In this document: in pieces, positions 22,703 through 24,051 of the stretch
Numbering within the stretch: the first letter of the stretch is position 1
How the letters are laid out: every line of letters starts with the position of its first letter
Assembly: GCA_910588045.1 (NCBI GenBank)
Contig: CAJUPS010000004.1
Coordinates: 1-24,051 of the forward strand
Source of the DNA: an uncultured Oscillospiraceae bacterium
GTDB lineage: Bacteria; Bacillota; Clostridia; Oscillospirales; Oscillospiraceae
Reading direction: 5' to 3'
DNA length: 24,051 bases
Notes under the pieces: generated by a model
What the model saw: only the letters and a program-made list of their open reading frames with translations
Told to the model about the DNA's origin: nothing
Databases searched by the model: none
Program-made: the position numbers and the translations under genes

Positions 22703-24025
22703 CTACTGCAATACTGCATACAGATAATCGTCAATGCAGTCTCCCACCCGGTCAATCAGGAGGTCAGCGGCCCGTAGCGGCAGCTTCCCCGACTGTACCC
22801 GGGCGTACTGCACTGGCATGTACTGACTGAGCAGGGCCATAGGAATATTCGCGGCGTCCAGATTGGTAAGGAGCGTCTGCATCGCGGAGCGCACCTTGGG
22901 GTTCACCAGGTAGTACCGGGCCCGGTCGGAGTAGCTGAACGCCCGGGCGTACCGCTTCCGGGGCAGGTCGCCGTGGTAGTATTTCGCCCACTGGCTCTTG
23001 TCCTCCAGCATGGCCTGCTCCAGCACGGCGCGGAAATGGGAACAGGGAAAATCGCTGACGCCGTATAGCTCTCGTTCGATCTGCTCCAGGGCGAACAGTC
23101 CCTCCCGCAGGGCGAAGGTCAGGGCGGGACCCACCTTCAGGATTGCCACGCCGTCCTCCACTAGCTCCCGCAGGCGCTCCCGGGGCTGATAGTCGGTGGA
23201 ATGGCCCTCGAAGACCAACCCGGGGTGGTTGTCCAGACACGCCATCAGCTCTCGGGCGGCGGCGCGGTCATAGGTGATCACGCTGTCGTCTGCAAATTCC
23301 ACACCCGGCTGCACCACCAGCGCGGCCACCCGCTCCCAGGTGTCCTCCAACCCCTGGGCGGCAAACGCGCGGTGAAATTCCGCCAGGGTTGCCTCGCAGT
23401 CCGCCGGGGCGGTGACGGCTACGCTGTCCTCGTTCTCCTGCGCCCCGCCGGGGATGGGGACCTCGCTGCCGATGACATACACCGGGGCGGGGGCCTCCGG
23501 GTGCTGGGCGCTATACTGGGCGAAAGCGTCCTCCGCCGCGCGGCAGAGCCGGGCCCCGCGCCGGGCGATGGTCCCGTCGGACAGGCGGGCGCTGGGGTCG
23601 TCGTCCGCCACGCGCATACTGGTGTCAATATGTATCTTGGAGAAGCCCGCCAGCACATAGGAGCGGATCAGCTCCTCCGCATTAGCCATGGCCTGGGCCT
23701 CGGGAAGCGCCGTCCAGGTCAGAGGACCCAAGTGGTCGCCGCCGCAGAGCAGCCTCTCGGCGGGGAAATCCTCCTCGGCGGCCAGTCGGTCCAGAAATTG
23801 CCGGAAGGCGACGGGGGTCATGCCGGTGTAGCCGCCGTTCTGGTTGACCTGGTTGGCGGTGGACTCCACTAGGACAACCGTATCGTTGGCCTTGGCACGG
23901 CGGAGGGCGGCCCGGATGACGTACTCGTTGGCGGAGCAGCAGGAGTAGATCCCTTTTTCCCGATAAGAGCTACGATTATGCAATAGATCCAGAATTGGAT
24001 TTTGAGTGATTGTTTTCATTATCAT
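22703..24025 (-). CDS. gatZ: GatZ/KbaZ-like tagatose-bisphosphate aldolase subunit
   Basis: A 440-residue protein of the GatZ/KbaZ family, which is needed for full activity and stability of the GatY/KbaY aldolase. Characteristic segments are YSCCSANEYVIRAAL near the start, VLVESTANQVNQNGGYTGM, LCGGDHLGPLTW, KIHIDTSM and the C-terminal SQYMPVQYARVQSG. It is full length (the family is about 420-430 residues) and is the first gene of a minus-strand operon gatZ - MFS - gatY. AGGAAAGG lies before two possible starts, ATG at 24025 and ATG at 24019, and either could be used. Its promoter is outside the window or in the last 25 bases. Confidence 0.92.
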   Translation of the reverse strand: MIMKTITQNPILDLLHNRSSYREKGIYSCCSANEYVIRAALRRAKANDTVVLVESTANQVNQNGGYTGMTPVAFRQFLDRLAAEEDFPAERLLCGGDHLGPLTWTALPEAQAMANAEELIRSYVLAGFSKIHIDTSMRVADDDPSARLSDGTIARRGARLCRAAEDAFAQYSAQHPEAPAPVYVIGSEVPIPGGAQENEDSVAVTAPADCEATLAEFHRAFAAQGLEDTWERVAALVVQPGVEFADDSVITYDRAAARELMACLDNHPGLVFEGHSTDYQPRERLRELVEDGVAILKVGPALTFALREGLFALEQIERELYGVSDFPCSHFRAVLEQAMLEDKSQWAKYYHGDLPRKRYARAFSYSDRARYYLVNPKVRSAMQTLLTNLDAANIPMALLSQYMPVQYARVQSGKLPLRAADLLIDRVGDCIDDYLYAVLQ

Positions 24026-24051
24026 TGCCTTTCCTGAAAGAGTCGAGGGGG

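Noticed and set aside
23201..23872. Plus-strand frame opposite gatZ
   Set aside because: It has no recognisable domain or ribosome binding site; the minus strand carries a full-length GatZ.

Overview
The window looks like a chromosomal segment of a gut Clostridia-type Firmicute, most plausibly an Oscillospiraceae-like organism. This rests on the moderately high G+C, strong GGAGG ribosome binding sites, an NlpC/P60 conjugation protein and HTH/DUF6017 initiator typical of Firmicutes integrative conjugative elements (ICEs), a short CarD protein beside a 79-residue MKRIRAAC protein, and Gram-positive two-component genes. The taxonomy is inference; no rRNA or tRNA gene is visible.

Layout. (1) 1-4090, plus strand: an ICE remnant with the 3' part of a VirB4 ATPase, a long membrane-anchored NlpC/P60 peptidoglycan hydrolase whose conserved N-terminus has no ATG/GTG/TTG start, two strong hairpins, and an HTH/DUF6017 initiator split by an in-frame amber codon. 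(2) 4141-14024, minus strand: a long co-directional run that reads, in transcription order, small membrane protein, ABC ATPase with an N-terminal membrane helix, ABC permease, MarR regulator, MATE transporter, cytidylate kinase-like protein, unknown 193-aa protein, a MATE/MATE deletion chimera, GH42 beta-galactosidase, and a heavily decayed GH2 beta-galactosidase that stops at the ICE boundary. A consensus promoter (TTGACA-17-TATAAT) with a palindrome in its spacer drives the start of this run. (3) 14171-15162, minus: a CarD regulator and a 79-aa protein with their own promoter and terminator. (4) 15313-19124, plus: a GNAT acetyltransferase, then a tandem-repeat Lys/Asp-rich lipoprotein, an OmpR-type response regulator, a histidine kinase and a small Tyr/Ser-rich membrane protein, closed by a 19-bp terminator hairpin. 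TTAAGA repeats with the same 10-bp period lie upstream of both the GNAT gene and the lipoprotein gene. (5) 19125-24051, minus: a 0.5-kb stretch without a convincing gene, a response regulator broken by a one-base deletion, and a gatZ - MFS transporter - gatY operon for tagatose-bisphosphate cleavage.

Two themes stand out. First, decay is dense: truncated virB4, missing start codon, amber-split initiator, collapsed GH2 gene, fused MATE halves and a frameshifted regulator. Second, the best candidate for a little-described system is the lipoprotein / two-component / small membrane protein operon together with its shared TTAAGA operators. A lesser candidate is the ABC exporter whose ATPase carries its own membrane anchor and is coupled to a 48-residue membrane protein.
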